DNA of 64,000 bases from CAZZCU01 sp964652825. GTDB taxonomy: Bacteria; Bdellovibrionota_B; Oligoflexia; Oligoflexales; CAZZCU01. The stretch spans positions 5,078 to 69,077 of the forward strand of contig CAZZCU010000013.1 in the NCBI GenBank assembly GCA_964652825.1, read 5' to 3'. The translations under genes were made by a program, and so were the position numbers. The notes beneath the pieces were generated by a model. The model saw only the letters and a program-made list of their open reading frames with translations, ran no database searches and was not told the origin of the DNA. Of this stretch, positions 53,566 to 63,250 are shown in pieces (the stretch's first letter is position 1; every line of letters starts with the position of its first letter).

Positions 53566-55842
53566 TTAACTGGCCTTTTGTTCTTCAGCCGGCGGTGGAG
53601 GATTCTCACCGCTGGGCTTTTCTTCTTCCAGCGCCAGAATATGAGTTCCGCGTACTTTCTTGGAAATGATTTTGACAGCAACAACATCTTGAGTGACGGG
53701 AACGGGCGTGCCGCCGACGGTTAGTTTGCAATTCGTATAAAGAGTATCAATCACAAAAATTTGCGCTTCCGGATCATAAGTCAGTTTCGCGCGTGCCGCC
53801 TCCAGATGCTTGCCCAACTTCTCCACTAATACACGACCTTTGGTAATACGTGCTTTCAGATTTTCCATTTTATCGCGATGCTTTTGCACCAGTTGATTTT
53901 CTTTGCGCCGGCTTAACTCACGCAAGGACTGTCGATCATCATCGACGGCTTTGACAACATGCTCCAGGCGCGCCGCACGGATACGAATTGACAATTCAAC
54001 TTTCCAATCCACACCAACATTCACTTGTGTCGTCGCACCTTTGGGAAAGCCAAGCTTGCCGGTTCGCAGAAACTGCCGGCAACTGATCAGACCACCAGCA
54101 ACGATTCCACCATTTTCATTCGCATGGAGTGCGCCGCCAACAACAACACGACTGTTGAGTAGAACCTTCTTAATCCGCAGATCACCGCCGCAGACGAGAT
54201 TCGAGTTTTCCACAAAATCAGCGACCACTTGATTACGCACATGCACACGCCCGCCTTCGCCGGTCACGATACCCATGCGGGCTTCGAGATCGCCGCCGAC
54301 TTTGACAAAAGCATCGCGAATCGTACCACCAACCACCAGATTACCCGAAACATCCACGGTTGCGCCGCTATCGATCGAGCCGGTAATCTCGACGTTGCCA
54401 TCAAAACGGATATTACCCGAACGCAGGTTCACATCACCTTGATGCACGAACACCTTACTCAAGCTGATTGCACTGCTTTCAATAGTTGGAATACCATCGA
54501 CCGTAGCAAAAAACTGCCCGTTCTCACGTTTCTCCACACCTTCGCCGACAGTGACTTCAAATTCCACATTGGGCGGTGGCGGCAACGGCTTGCCAAATAC
54601 ATCCTTGCCCGGAACCGCTGGTTGTTTGTAGCGTACTTCCGCGATCATCTGCCCAGCCTTAACCAAAGTTTTCTGCTGCATCTCGCGGATATCGAGAACA
54701 CCATCGCCTCCCGCGGCAGGTGCGTTGTCTTTGTAGGTTCTATGTAAGTATGGATTGAGCGAGCCGATACCTGAATTACCCGCCGCTACCGTCAAGCCAT
54801 TCAAGTCCTGTTTATTTTTAAAAGCATCTTCAATCGTCAGCGTAAACACATCTTGACGACCAAACACGACACCAAGTCGCGCCAATTCCAGATCAAACCA
54901 TTGCGTGTTCGGCGTGAAATCTGAAGCTACATACCAACCAAGATCAAAATTAGTAATTTTGGCTTCGAGGCTCTGTGGATCGACCGTGATTTGTAATTTG
55001 TCGCGCCCGGGATACGACGCCGGCACTACCGGCGCGGTGTTATCGGCCACGCCAACCAGAATCACCAGTGGCAGGCCGATTCCAAAACGCTCAGGCCCGC
55101 TGGCGGCAACGCGCAAACGCTCGATAAGTTCGCCGCGCAGAAAACGATACTCCTGTTCCGGTGTCGATAATTTTTTGATGCTGGCCGCGCAATTATTCAC
55201 CAAGCCGTCCAGCATACCGCGCTGACTCAGATACTTGGCATCAGCAACAATCAACATAACTTCGCGCCGCGGTTTGTTCACGGTTAATGCATAAGGTTTG
55301 CCGGCGGCACGCAGCTCCTGCGGTGAGGGTGCAGCTGCGATCGCCAGATTCTGAATTTTCTCGCCGCCCATCGCCCGCAATAGCGCCGATGCAACTTGAC
55401 CGTGATGCGGCAGCGCATTCAAACGCAACTTATCGCATTCACGTTTGATGTACCAATACACCCAATCCACATGCCAGGTCTTCACCTGCTCCGCTGTCGC
55501 CTCGATACTCAAAACACAAACCGCACCCTGCTGACGATTCGCTACAACACGCAGACCGGACATCGGCGGAATACCGGCTGCAAGCGTCACCGAAATCCTG
55601 ATGTCGGGAATATCTTTTTCCGACATGCCACGCAGAACCCGCCACAAAGTCTCAAGATTTTTTGTAAGATCAACAAAGGCGTGTAAATCACCCTTCTTTT
55701 TTTCCGCTTCCATTTTCTGCATGGATTTATCAACGAGCTCTTGTGGGAATTGAGCGGCCGCTGCCAACACGCGCGCGGAAAACTCTACACGCGCGCGCAT
55801 AAGCACGGAGTTATACGAAAGTTTGAAATCACTTCCGGACAA
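53566..55842 (-). CDS. FapA/DUF342-family protein
   Basis: The C-terminal half (about 385-640) is the glycine/valine-rich parallel beta-helix of DUF342 (INSTG-type repeats such as VEITGSIDSGATVDVSGNLVVGG), followed by a Lys-rich coiled coil and a Pro/Glu tail. The N-terminal 300 residues are an additional region, longer than in ordinary FapA, with a mixed domain. Proteins of this family form polar or surface-linked polymers. The TTG start has GAGG 5 bases upstream; ATG at 55800 is an alternative. It ends 17 bases from the receiver-PilZ gene. Confidence 0.85.
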   Translation of the reverse strand: MSGSDFKLSYNSVLMRARVEFSARVLAAAAQFPQELVDKSMQKMEAEKKKGDLHAFVDLTKNLETLWRVLRGMSEKDIPDIRISVTLAAGIPPMSGLRVVANRQQGAVCVLSIEATAEQVKTWHVDWVYWYIKRECDKLRLNALPHHGQVASALLRAMGGEKIQNLAIAAAPSPQELRAAGKPYALTVNKPRREVMLIVADAKYLSQRGMLDGLVNNCAASIKKLSTPEQEYRFLRGELIERLRVAASGPERFGIGLPLVILVGVADNTAPVVPASYPGRDKLQITVDPQSLEAKITNFDLGWYVASDFTPNTQWFDLELARLGVVFGRQDVFTLTIEDAFKNKQDLNGLTVAAGNSGIGSLNPYLHRTYKDNAPAAGGDGVLDIREMQQKTLVKAGQMIAEVRYKQPAVPGKDVFGKPLPPPPNVEFEVTVGEGVEKRENGQFFATVDGIPTIESSAISLSKVFVHQGDVNLRSGNIRFDGNVEITGSIDSGATVDVSGNLVVGGTIRDAFVKVGGDLEARMGIVTGEGGRVHVRNQVVADFVENSNLVCGGDLRIKKVLLNSRVVVGGALHANENGGIVAGGLISCRQFLRTGKLGFPKGATTQVNVGVDWKVELSIRIRAARLEHVVKAVDDDRQSLRELSRRKENQLVQKHRDKMENLKARITKGRVLVEKLGKHLEAARAKLTYDPEAQIFVIDTLYTNCKLTVGGTPVPVTQDVVAVKIISKKVRGTHILALEEEKPSGENPPPPAEEQKAS

Positions 55843-56030
55843 TTGATCCTCGCCAAACTTAATCTACTGTTCTTCTAAGGTTTTCGGCGATTCGTGATAA
55901 AAGTAGAGGTTTAATGACCAGCAAAACTTAAACGATTCCGTACGAGCGCAGATAATTAGCAGTTTCCAGACGATATTTCGTCACTTCTTGGAAAAATATA
56001 AATTTTTTCCCCGCCAACGAATTCGCTGAA

Positions 56031-59000
56031 TTAACGCGGGGCAATCTCGATAAAAACATAACCATTATTACCAGCGGTACCATGTGCCGAAGAAGCAACG
56101 CCGCCGCCTCTCCCGGTATTATTCAGATAGTGGCTGTCACCGCTACCACCGGCGGTAAAACCGCTGCCGGCAGTAATACTGCCGCCGGCTGCAACCAAAC
56201 TGGATCCACCACCGCCACCACCACCGGAACTGGCTCCTCGGCCGCCGCCACCGCCACCATATAATCCACCGCCACCACCGCCGCCGCCGGCCCAATAACC
56301 ATTACCGCCGCTGCCTCCCGAGACAATACCTGAGCCACCTGCTCCTCCTGGCAGAACATTCTGATCACCACCACCGCCACCGGGAAAACTGCCACCCACA
56401 CCACCTGCTCCCGCTATCGCGTCAGTACCATCACCTTTATCACCGACACCACCCAAGCCAGCAGCGGACGTAAGACCACCGCCGCCGCCTTGACCACCGG
56501 TGCCGTTTGCACCATCGCCGCCAACTTCGCCGCCTATACCACCTGCGCTTCCAGGCACACTCCCAGCTGCACCACCACCGCCGCCACCGCCGGCCATGAC
56601 AACAGTTATATTATTAATAACGATAGCTGATGCACCACCACCACCACCGCCTGATGGATAACTGCCAGTCACACCACCGCCACCGCCCTGACCGATATAG
56701 ATGTCGATATCTTCCGAGCCATCCAGATCAATGCTTCCCGACACAAACGCCGCACCACCACCAACACCACCTAAAGTAGCTCCCGCCAAAGATCCGGCAC
56801 CACCGCCTCCCGCACCCCACACCTTATAGATAAGAGTGCTCGGAAAGCTGGGTAGAGGAATATTATTTGTATTAGCTGTCAGCTGCATGACGATGGGAAC
56901 GTACCAACTGTTGCCAAGAACAACATCGGAAAGCAAGCCATATAAATCCACCGCCCGTATACTTGCATAATAGTGACTACCCATTGTCAAAGTCAGACCG
57001 CTCAAAGTCGTGGAGGTCACATTACCGATATTTGTCCACGGCATGACATCGATCCCGCCTTGGCTGGTGCCAAGCGCGATTTCATAATAAGCAATGCCAG
57101 AACCATTATGATCATCGGACGCCGTCCAACTCATCGGCGGAGATTCCGTCTGTGAATAAAAAGAACTCGCATACGTAAAGTTCTGTGGCTCGTCGGGCGG
57201 ATCACCATCAAATTCCAATGTACGAATAATCACCAGACCGCTTTGTCCAGAACCCGCACCGGCTGCGGCTCCATCACCTCTGTTAGCCACATAGTCGGAA
57301 TCAGCGGTGTTCGGCGTTACAGCACCAACACCTGTCTCATTCGCTAATAACACATCAACGATGCTGAAATAATTTGAACCACCGCCACCACCGCCGCCAC
57401 GAGTATTCGTACGCGCACCACCGCCACCACCGAAATAACCACCACCGCCGCCACCGCCACCGGACCAAAAACCTTTGCCGCCGATACCACCATTACCAAC
57501 GCCTAAACCCGCGACACCACCGACCACCGCCGGCGCATCCTCACCTGTTCCACCTGCACCGCCATTATGCACAGAGCCGGCGCCACCATCCCCCTGTACG
57601 GCAGTACCACCAGCACCTACCGCGAACACCGTCGCTCCACCACCTGCATCAGCAGGCACCAGGGAATCACCACTCTGGCCCGACCTGCCACCAGCACCGC
57701 CATCGAGTCCGGCGAAATTACTACCGCCGCTACCACCACCGCCACCAGCCGCGACCGAAAGCAGCGTAGCACCTCGGAGAAGCCCACTCGCACCACCACC
57801 ACCGCCGCCCGCACCCCAGCAACCGTCCGTACCTTCACCACCGCCAGTCGCAACAGTCGCCGTTAATGTTTCGCCAATCAGACCGGCACCAAGACTGGAG
57901 TTAACACTTAAAGTTCCGGCGATATAACCGCCGGCTCCACCAGCACCACCGCTCTGTGCAGGACACGTGCTGTCACCACCACTTCCACCACCAGCACCCC
58001 AAATTTTGACCTGCACCCGCGAACATTCGGGTGGAACAACAAAGTTATTGTTACCGGTACTCGTAATGATCGTAGTTGTTTCGACGCAAGGTTTATATTG
58101 AGCATTAATAGTAAAAGTCTGCGTAACATCGCTACTATTGACCAAACAACTTACCGATGCAGTCTCCGACCAATTAACGTGTAAGTGCGGATAACCTGGC
58201 GTGCACTCAAGATTCGTTCCATTGATCACGCAATTCACGGGACCATTCACCGCCGACGTTCCCAACAATGTACATGAATCGGGCACGCTGTTTTTCGCAT
58301 CGGTAATCAACGCCGCCAGTCCCAACGTACCAAGCGTGCCTTCCGTCGTCGTGATGCTGCCGGTCGCAAAAGTTGCCAATGCGTCCATGGTCCGATTGAT
58401 AATCTTCGTATTTGCATCCATGGTTCCGAAAACATCAAGTGCCTTAATGCCCCAACCATAGCTCTGTCCTGGGCTAAGACCAGTAACAGTAGTTGTGACC
58501 GCCGTGCCTCCGGTATTAGGTACGGACTTAATGTAATTGGTGTTGCCATTCAGGACCTTGAAAACCACGAACGAAATAGCATCAGGTGTGGCCGGCCATG
58601 TGAGCGTTAAGGATGTGGTTGTAACATCGGTAATGGAACTTATTCCGGAGAATACAATCGGACTAACACCCCGACCTTTAAGACTGGTCGAGGCCGTGTA
58701 AGTTTCCGTACCCAAATCGCTGACGGAATATTTGGCATCAAACGGTGTCGTCAAATCACCCGACACAATCGGCTTAAACGCAACTTCAATATTACAGCTT
58801 TGATTAGGCGCCAACTGCGAACATTGATTCGCGGTAATGGCAAAATTCGTGGTCGTTGCAGGCGCAACGCTCTTAAATAAAAGTTTGTATTCCGAAATAT
58901 TTTTAATGGTAATGAATTTCTTTGTCGCATTCTCACCGACGATTTGATTGCCGAAGTCCAGTACAGGAGGCGTAAAAACAATGGCCGAATTACCGACCCG

Positions 59001-59474
59001 CTCTGCCGAAATCACTTCGGAAACCAAGCCCAATACCGTTGAGCCGACGGCATCCGTGCCGACAGCTTTGGTTTGAAATGTAACTTGAGCGACTTTGTTA
59101 CCGACACTTGTCGGCATGTGCGTGATACTTAAACTGCAACTACTCTGAACGCCCAGCTCCATACCAACAATGCAGGTATTATCAGCGAGCGAAAACTCCT
59201 CCACATTCGCTCCCGTCCAAGACAGATCATTCATCAACAGGGGCGAGTCGCTGTTATTGGTTACCTTAAAAGTATTGGTCTGCTCCGCATTGATAACCAC
59301 AACACCAAAGCCGAACGGATTCGGCTCTATGTCCAAGCCCGAAAACTCGACCGCGCCTTTTTTCACATCCAAAAATTGATCAACACCCCCAGGCGAAGAA
59401 TTCTCGCAGGAGGCGAAAACAACGGACATAAATATTAAGAGCCAGAATTGCAAAACACTGCCTCGACTTGTCAA
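56031..59474 (-). CDS. Very large glycine-rich modular surface lipoprotein
   Basis: A short hydrophobic start ends in a lipobox-like FASC. Next come two ASH/Ig-like repeats (about 40-150 and 155-270; CSLSITHMPTSVGNKVAQ type), a fibronectin-III-like domain (about 275-365), a further Ig-like part, a glycine-rich domain (about 484-758), a second FnIII-like module (about 760-865) and a second glycine-rich domain (about 868-1147). Both glycine-rich parts begin with V..KIWGAGGG / YKVWGAGGG, so they are duplicates. Such domains are typical of surface adhesins. The listed start is TTG overlapping the upstream stop; a TTG at 59453 has a better GAGG spacing. It is the last gene of the operon. Confidence 0.82.
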   Translation of the reverse strand: MTSRGSVLQFWLLIFMSVVFASCENSSPGGVDQFLDVKKGAVEFSGLDIEPNPFGFGVVVINAEQTNTFKVTNNSDSPLLMNDLSWTGANVEEFSLADNTCIVGMELGVQSSCSLSITHMPTSVGNKVAQVTFQTKAVGTDAVGSTVLGLVSEVISAERVGNSAIVFTPPVLDFGNQIVGENATKKFITIKNISEYKLLFKSVAPATTTNFAITANQCSQLAPNQSCNIEVAFKPIVSGDLTTPFDAKYSVSDLGTETYTASTSLKGRGVSPIVFSGISSITDVTTTSLTLTWPATPDAISFVVFKVLNGNTNYIKSVPNTGGTAVTTTVTGLSPGQSYGWGIKALDVFGTMDANTKIINRTMDALATFATGSITTTEGTLGTLGLAALITDAKNSVPDSCTLLGTSAVNGPVNCVINGTNLECTPGYPHLHVNWSETASVSCLVNSSDVTQTFTINAQYKPCVETTTIITSTGNNNFVVPPECSRVQVKIWGAGGGSGGDSTCPAQSGGAGGAGGYIAGTLSVNSSLGAGLIGETLTATVATGGGEGTDGCWGAGGGGGGASGLLRGATLLSVAAGGGGGSGGSNFAGLDGGAGGRSGQSGDSLVPADAGGGATVFAVGAGGTAVQGDGGAGSVHNGGAGGTGEDAPAVVGGVAGLGVGNGGIGGKGFWSGGGGGGGGYFGGGGGARTNTRGGGGGGGSNYFSIVDVLLANETGVGAVTPNTADSDYVANRGDGAAAGAGSGQSGLVIIRTLEFDGDPPDEPQNFTYASSFYSQTESPPMSWTASDDHNGSGIAYYEIALGTSQGGIDVMPWTNIGNVTSTTLSGLTLTMGSHYYASIRAVDLYGLLSDVVLGNSWYVPIVMQLTANTNNIPLPSFPSTLIYKVWGAGGGGAGSLAGATLGGVGGGAAFVSGSIDLDGSEDIDIYIGQGGGGGVTGSYPSGGGGGGASAIVINNITVVMAGGGGGGGAAGSVPGSAGGIGGEVGGDGANGTGGQGGGGGLTSAAGLGGVGDKGDGTDAIAGAGGVGGSFPGGGGGDQNVLPGGAGGSGIVSGGSGGNGYWAGGGGGGGGLYGGGGGGRGASSGGGGGGGSSLVAAGGSITAGSGFTAGGSGDSHYLNNTGRGGGVASSAHGTAGNNGYVFIEIAPR
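56085..56820 (-). repeat. GGN low-complexity tract (second glycine-rich domain)
   Basis: Dense GGN codons on the minus strand read as CCN runs on the plus strand. Long plus-strand and alternate-frame openings here (Pro/Thr/His-rich) arise only from this composition and are not genes. Confidence 0.85.
57380..58005 (-). repeat. GGN low-complexity tract (first glycine-rich domain)
   Basis: As in the other tract, glycine codons dominate and give spurious Pro/His/Arg-rich frames on the opposite strand. The two tracts are related copies that frame the second FnIII-like module. Confidence 0.85.
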
Positions 59475-60109
59475 TCGAATTCAAAAATCGCCGTAACAAA
59501 CATACGCATTGTACTTGCTTTCGTAGTGGTGTTCACAAGTTGACCGTAATCCATTCCCACTCCAACATCGAATAACCAATCCAGGCCGACGACATACAGC
59601 ATCTTTGCGCACAAACCGGAAAACGGAACCGCGCCAGCCGAGGAATTAAAAAAAACCTGTTGCGCCGCGACACCCAGACGCAAACTGGATTCCTGCGCCT
59701 GGCGATAACTCAACACGGATGCACCACCGTCTTTCCACACACGATCAGTAGTCGCCAGATTCCCCCAAACGCTATACCAGGCAGCAACTTCCAGAGACGT
59801 CAGGAGACTGGAGAATTCGTTTTGAACCGTATAGGCCTGACCTATCGCGCCGCTGATCGCCAGTTTGGGCGAGAGACTTCGCTCCAAAGCAAACTCAGGA
59901 CCAAATCCGGATAACGTCACCCCGTTCTTGATAAAGCGATAGTTCACGAAGGAAAGACGTGAATGCAAAGTACGCAGCTGAGTTTCCTGATGAATGGACG
60001 TCGAGGCCTGCGCGTTTACCGCGCCTGCGCCGATCGGCAAAACCGACACCAGCAAAAAGCCCCAGCTACCAACCAGAACAACATAAATTTGTCGCCAATT
60101 AAGATGCAT
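59471..60109 (-). CDS. Small outer-membrane beta-barrel protein
   Basis: The 212-residue protein has a signal peptide (cut after GAVNA) and alternating beta-strand sequence with an aromatic C-terminal strand ending FEFD. A small 8-10-strand barrel is likely. It overlaps the FliF/FliG-like gene by 11 bases and the glycine-rich lipoprotein by four, so it belongs to the operon and may link the motor-like protein to the surface lipoprotein. No family match is recognised. Confidence 0.75.
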   Translation of the reverse strand: MHLNWRQIYVVLVGSWGFLLVSVLPIGAGAVNAQASTSIHQETQLRTLHSRLSFVNYRFIKNGVTLSGFGPEFALERSLSPKLAISGAIGQAYTVQNEFSSLLTSLEVAAWYSVWGNLATTDRVWKDGGASVLSYRQAQESSLRLGVAAQQVFFNSSAGAVPFSGLCAKMLYVVGLDWLFDVGVGMDYGQLVNTTTKASTMRMFVTAIFEFD

Positions 60110-61703
60110 TCTTCATGGTCTCAAGATAGTTGTTAGACGATTCATCGACATTGACGCTGGCCTTCAAGGCGGAAACCGCCAGATGATGGATAGCCAGAAA
60201 CGCCGCCGAACTACGATCAGGTTTCACGCGATCCAAGTGCGACTTCATCAGCTCCATTTTTTTGGAGCCAATGTACTGACCTAATCGATCCAAAACATCT
60301 TGCGGTCCTACCCAGGCACTTGCCAACTCCCTGGCCGATACCGTCTGCAAAATTCTCGTTACCTCCTCGTCTTGGAGTTTCAGTAGCCAACCTAACGAGG
60401 GAACTTCCTCAATCAAATCCAACGACGGACTATCCACGGAGAGAATCTCCATCTCGTCTTGCTCGGACTTAATGACGATGCCATAAGATTTTCGCAAGAC
60501 CCGGCTTTGACACTTCACCTGCTCAAAGTTCGGGATAACCTGCACATTGTCCTGAGCCGAGGTGCGCTTTGCCAATTCCAGTCGTTCAGCCGGCTTCAAT
60601 ATCAGCGAGGCCACGCGCAAAGGTGATAATAATCGCAAAATTTGCGGATGCTGCCGCACAATTTCCGTGAGCGCAATTGCGTCAACATTCCAAATTGGCA
60701 ATGGCGACAGATAGCTGGGGTCCTGATCCATGCCGAGGTTTTCTTCGGCAATCTGACCAACATACGCGCCATAGGTGGATAACTCCGGGAACTTGCGAAT
60801 CAACGACATCTTCTTATCGATAGGAATGCGACGCCAGATATAAGAGCCGTAACTATCCGAATTCGTCCAATAGCAATCACACAACAAGGATAACAAGCCA
60901 TCTTCCGGCATCAGACCAAGATTACCCCAACTGTCGCCAGCACCCAGTGCCAATTGTGGATTCGCGGCCAGTCTTTGCTGAGGCACATCCTGAATGCGCA
61001 AAGCCGACCCGCCACCTGAAGTTTCAAATGAGACGCTTAGTTGCTTGAAACCCTGATTGATGGCATTCAGCATTTGCCGCTGTGATCGCAAGAAAACGAA
61101 TAACGGCAACAATAAAAACAAGCACAATCCCACGAGTAGGCCCATGCCTAACTTCGCTCGGGTGATGCCAGTATTTGCTGACGCACCGATACTTCGTAAA
61201 CCCCGAGCCGAGGCAAGAATCTCTCCCAGATGTTTTTCCCAGATTTTTAACTGCGTCGACTTGGTCGCCACATCCTGCTGAGCTTTAGCGCGCGCATTCA
61301 GATAATCCGCCGACAAACTCTTAACCTCTACATTCACCAAGGTAGTGAATTCCGAAGCAAGCTTGCGAATCAAAACCTGAGCTGAATCAGGGAGGCTGCC
61401 CGAGGACGTCACCACTTCAACCCGGATTTGCGCAAAAGGCGCCTCCGCGCCGTTGCTGTTAATAGCGGCATCTTTTAGTAGAAAAGGCGTGCCCGGCAAC
61501 TTGAAATCTTGTTTTCGCATAGTGGTCCGAACAAAAACCAGGGCGGCGGCATCAAACTCTCTGACAATCTCGGTGATGTCTCGCACTAAATTAGTGCGAA
61601 TCATCTGCGCATGCTCAGCGCTGACGCTCTGAGCAAAAACCATGTTTGCCCGAAGCGACATACACGAGAGAATAAACAACAAGGTAAAATGAATTAATTT
61701 CAT
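60099..61703 (-). CDS. FliF-topology / FliG-like fusion protein
   Basis: The 534-residue protein has a signal peptide or membrane helix (1-24), a periplasmic domain (25-183) with a FliF-like ring-building strand-helix pattern (IRVEVVTSSGSLPDSAQVLI, near 93-112), a second membrane helix (184-206) and a long cytoplasmic end. The cytoplasmic part has RQHPQ (350-354), like the EHPQ motif of the FliG middle domain, and a C-terminal segment (436-512) that follows FliG-C in helix spacing: a short LLKLQDEEVTRIL helix, AREL, AWVGPQDVL, GSKKMELMKSHL, DRVKPD. The acidic pair of FliG's torque helix seems replaced by Ser-His. It sits opposite motA. A true FliF-FliG-like motor rotor is inference from by-eye alignment. 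Confidence 0.78.
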   Translation of the reverse strand: MKLIHFTLLFILSCMSLRANMVFAQSVSAEHAQMIRTNLVRDITEIVREFDAAALVFVRTTMRKQDFKLPGTPFLLKDAAINSNGAEAPFAQIRVEVVTSSGSLPDSAQVLIRKLASEFTTLVNVEVKSLSADYLNARAKAQQDVATKSTQLKIWEKHLGEILASARGLRSIGASANTGITRAKLGMGLLVGLCLFLLLPLFVFLRSQRQMLNAINQGFKQLSVSFETSGGGSALRIQDVPQQRLAANPQLALGAGDSWGNLGLMPEDGLLSLLCDCYWTNSDSYGSYIWRRIPIDKKMSLIRKFPELSTYGAYVGQIAEENLGMDQDPSYLSPLPIWNVDAIALTEIVRQHPQILRLLSPLRVASLILKPAERLELAKRTSAQDNVQVIPNFEQVKCQSRVLRKSYGIVIKSEQDEMEILSVDSPSLDLIEEVPSLGWLLKLQDEEVTRILQTVSARELASAWVGPQDVLDRLGQYIGSKKMELMKSHLDRVKPDRSSAAFLAIHHLAVSALKASVNVDESSNNYLETMKNAS

Positions 61704-62293
61704 TGCTTCACCTCACTTGCTGACGGCGCAGCCTGCCGTTCGAGCGAATTTAACTGACCAAGTAACGCCTGACCGGCTTGATCATTGGGAAACTCTTTCA
61801 GCGCCCGTTGCGTCAGGCCTTTTGCCTTTTCAAAATCCCTTTTCATGACGTAACAACTGGCTTCCAGGAAGACCAGGTACGACAAGTCCGGCCGGGCCTT
61901 TTGAATGATACTGAGTTTAATAAGAGCTTCATCCGGCCGGGCTTCCGCCAACAGACTTTGGATTTCGATAATGCTCTGCAGCAGCATATTGACATCCTGC
62001 ATAGCCCCAGCGCCCGCCAGCTCCTCTTTCGCAAGACGAAGCTTTAATGTTGCCGGCGTATCCGGCACGGGAATCAGTAGCAGAGGTCGGTGATTGGGGC
62101 GCACGATCGTCAACGCCTCGTTCGGCAACTCCACTATTTCGTGTCGCTTCGCCGGTATTTTGCTTTCATCAGGCAGCACAACTGTCACATCCTGATCAAA
62201 CTCAACCTTAAAAGCTGTCTTGTGTTTCGTCTGACACGCGAACAACAGGACAACAAGAAGCCATTTGCTGCAAACTATTAGCATCTTTCGCAT
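61700..62293 (-). CDS. TPR lipoprotein
   Basis: The lipobox LFAC ends a signal peptide. Residues 25-85 form a beta-rich PEGA-like domain, followed by two or more TPR-like helices (ALIKLSIIQKARPDLSYL, DFEKAKGLTQRAL). It is probably anchored in a membrane facing the periplasm. The stop overlaps the start of the FliF/FliG-like gene (ATGA); it is the first gene of the operon and divergent from motA. Confidence 0.8.
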   Translation of the reverse strand: MRKMLIVCSKWLLVVLLFACQTKHKTAFKVEFDQDVTVVLPDESKIPAKRHEIVELPNEALTIVRPNHRPLLLIPVPDTPATLKLRLAKEELAGAGAMQDVNMLLQSIIEIQSLLAEARPDEALIKLSIIQKARPDLSYLVFLEASCYVMKRDFEKAKGLTQRALKEFPNDQAGQALLGQLNSLERQAAPSASEVKQ

Positions 62294-62542
62294 AAGACTT
62301 TCCTATTTACTTTAAGTTTCACCTATTGCTTCGGAATCTATTTACAAAAGAACAGAGGGAAAATTTATTTTACGTTAACAGAATTTTTGTCGATCTTTGT
62401 TATAGGGGCATGGTTCAATGAAAATGCTGACTTTATGCAAAAACTCAAAATTTAACTTTCTTCACAAATGGTGAAAAACGTTAATATTGTGGGTAAAGGT
62501 CCGATGGAAGACAGGAGCTTCATTCTTTCATTGGAGAAAACT
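62294..62542. promoter_or_regulatory. Divergent control region between the rotor operon and motA
   Basis: This AT-rich region of about 250 bases should hold both promoters. A stretch at 62310-62318 (TTTAAGTTT) resembles the -35 of flagellar sigma-28 promoters but no good -10 follows. The arrangement implies joint control of stator and partner genes. No certain operator is seen. Confidence 0.45.
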
Positions 62543-63250
62543 ATGGGAACACTGCCCATCGGCTTTATCACAACGTTAGCAGTGGTCTGGTTGTCGCTCG
62601 GCGACGCGTCACTAAAGTTGTACCTGAATGCACATGCCATCATCATCGTCTTTGGCGGAACGCTGACGATTTTGATCATGTCATCTCCCTATGACGCACT
62701 ACGTAACCTTGTCAGCGCAACCAAGGAACTTTTTCAGCGTGGTCAGAGAGTCGAACATTTCCAAGAACAGTTTCGCGAACTCATGCAAAAGCGATCCTTA
62801 GCGGAAAAATCCCGGAATCAACTGGTCAATTATGCCGCCGAACTTTGGGAACAAGGTATCGAGCCGGAGTTATTCATCGTTCTACTGTCACAAAAGCGCG
62901 AGGAACTTGAGAGGGGCTACATTGATGCAGTCCAGATGTTACGCAACCTCGCCAAGTATCCGCCAGCTCTGGGTATGACGGGAACCGTCATGGGCTTGGT
63001 CTCGTTATTTTCCGTCTTGGGTGTTAATGACAAAGCCGCTTTGGGTCCGTCTCTGGCTTTGGCGATGACCGCGACATTTTTTGGTCTGGTGGTGGCAAAC
63101 TGTCTAATCACGCCTCTGGCGGATCATCTCCATGTAAAACATCTGCAAAACGAAAAGCTTTACACGGATATCTATCAAATTTTAATTCTCGTAAATCGTA
63201 ACGAAGCACCATCCTTGATTAGCGACGAGGTTAAAGCCCGTGCTGCCTGA
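62543..63250 (+). CDS. motA: MotA-family stator protein
   Basis: Four membrane helices with a large cytoplasmic loop after the second (about 50-140) match MotA. The conserved prolines are in YPPALGMTGTVMGL and NCLITPLADHL. It pairs with MotB to form a proton- or sodium-driven stator. The open frame begins at 62468 but the ATG at 62543 has GGAG 7 bases upstream and starts just before the first helix, as is typical. ATG at 62504 is the other candidate. motB overlaps by 11 bases. Confidence 0.93.
   Translation: MGTLPIGFITTLAVVWLSLGDASLKLYLNAHAIIIVFGGTLTILIMSSPYDALRNLVSATKELFQRGQRVEHFQEQFRELMQKRSLAEKSRNQLVNYAAELWEQGIEPELFIVLLSQKREELERGYIDAVQMLRNLAKYPPALGMTGTVMGLVSLFSVLGVNDKAALGPSLALAMTATFFGLVVANCLITPLADHLHVKHLQNEKLYTDIYQILILVNRNEAPSLISDEVKARAA

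Noticed and set aside
57374..57927. Pro- and His/Arg-rich plus-strand frames
   Set aside because: They are antisense readings of GGN glycine codons in the lipoprotein gene and have no start signals.
62310..62340. Possible flagellar sigma-28 promoter before motA
   Set aside because: TTTAAGTTT resembles the -35 but the -10 region at the right distance matches only about three of eight consensus bases.
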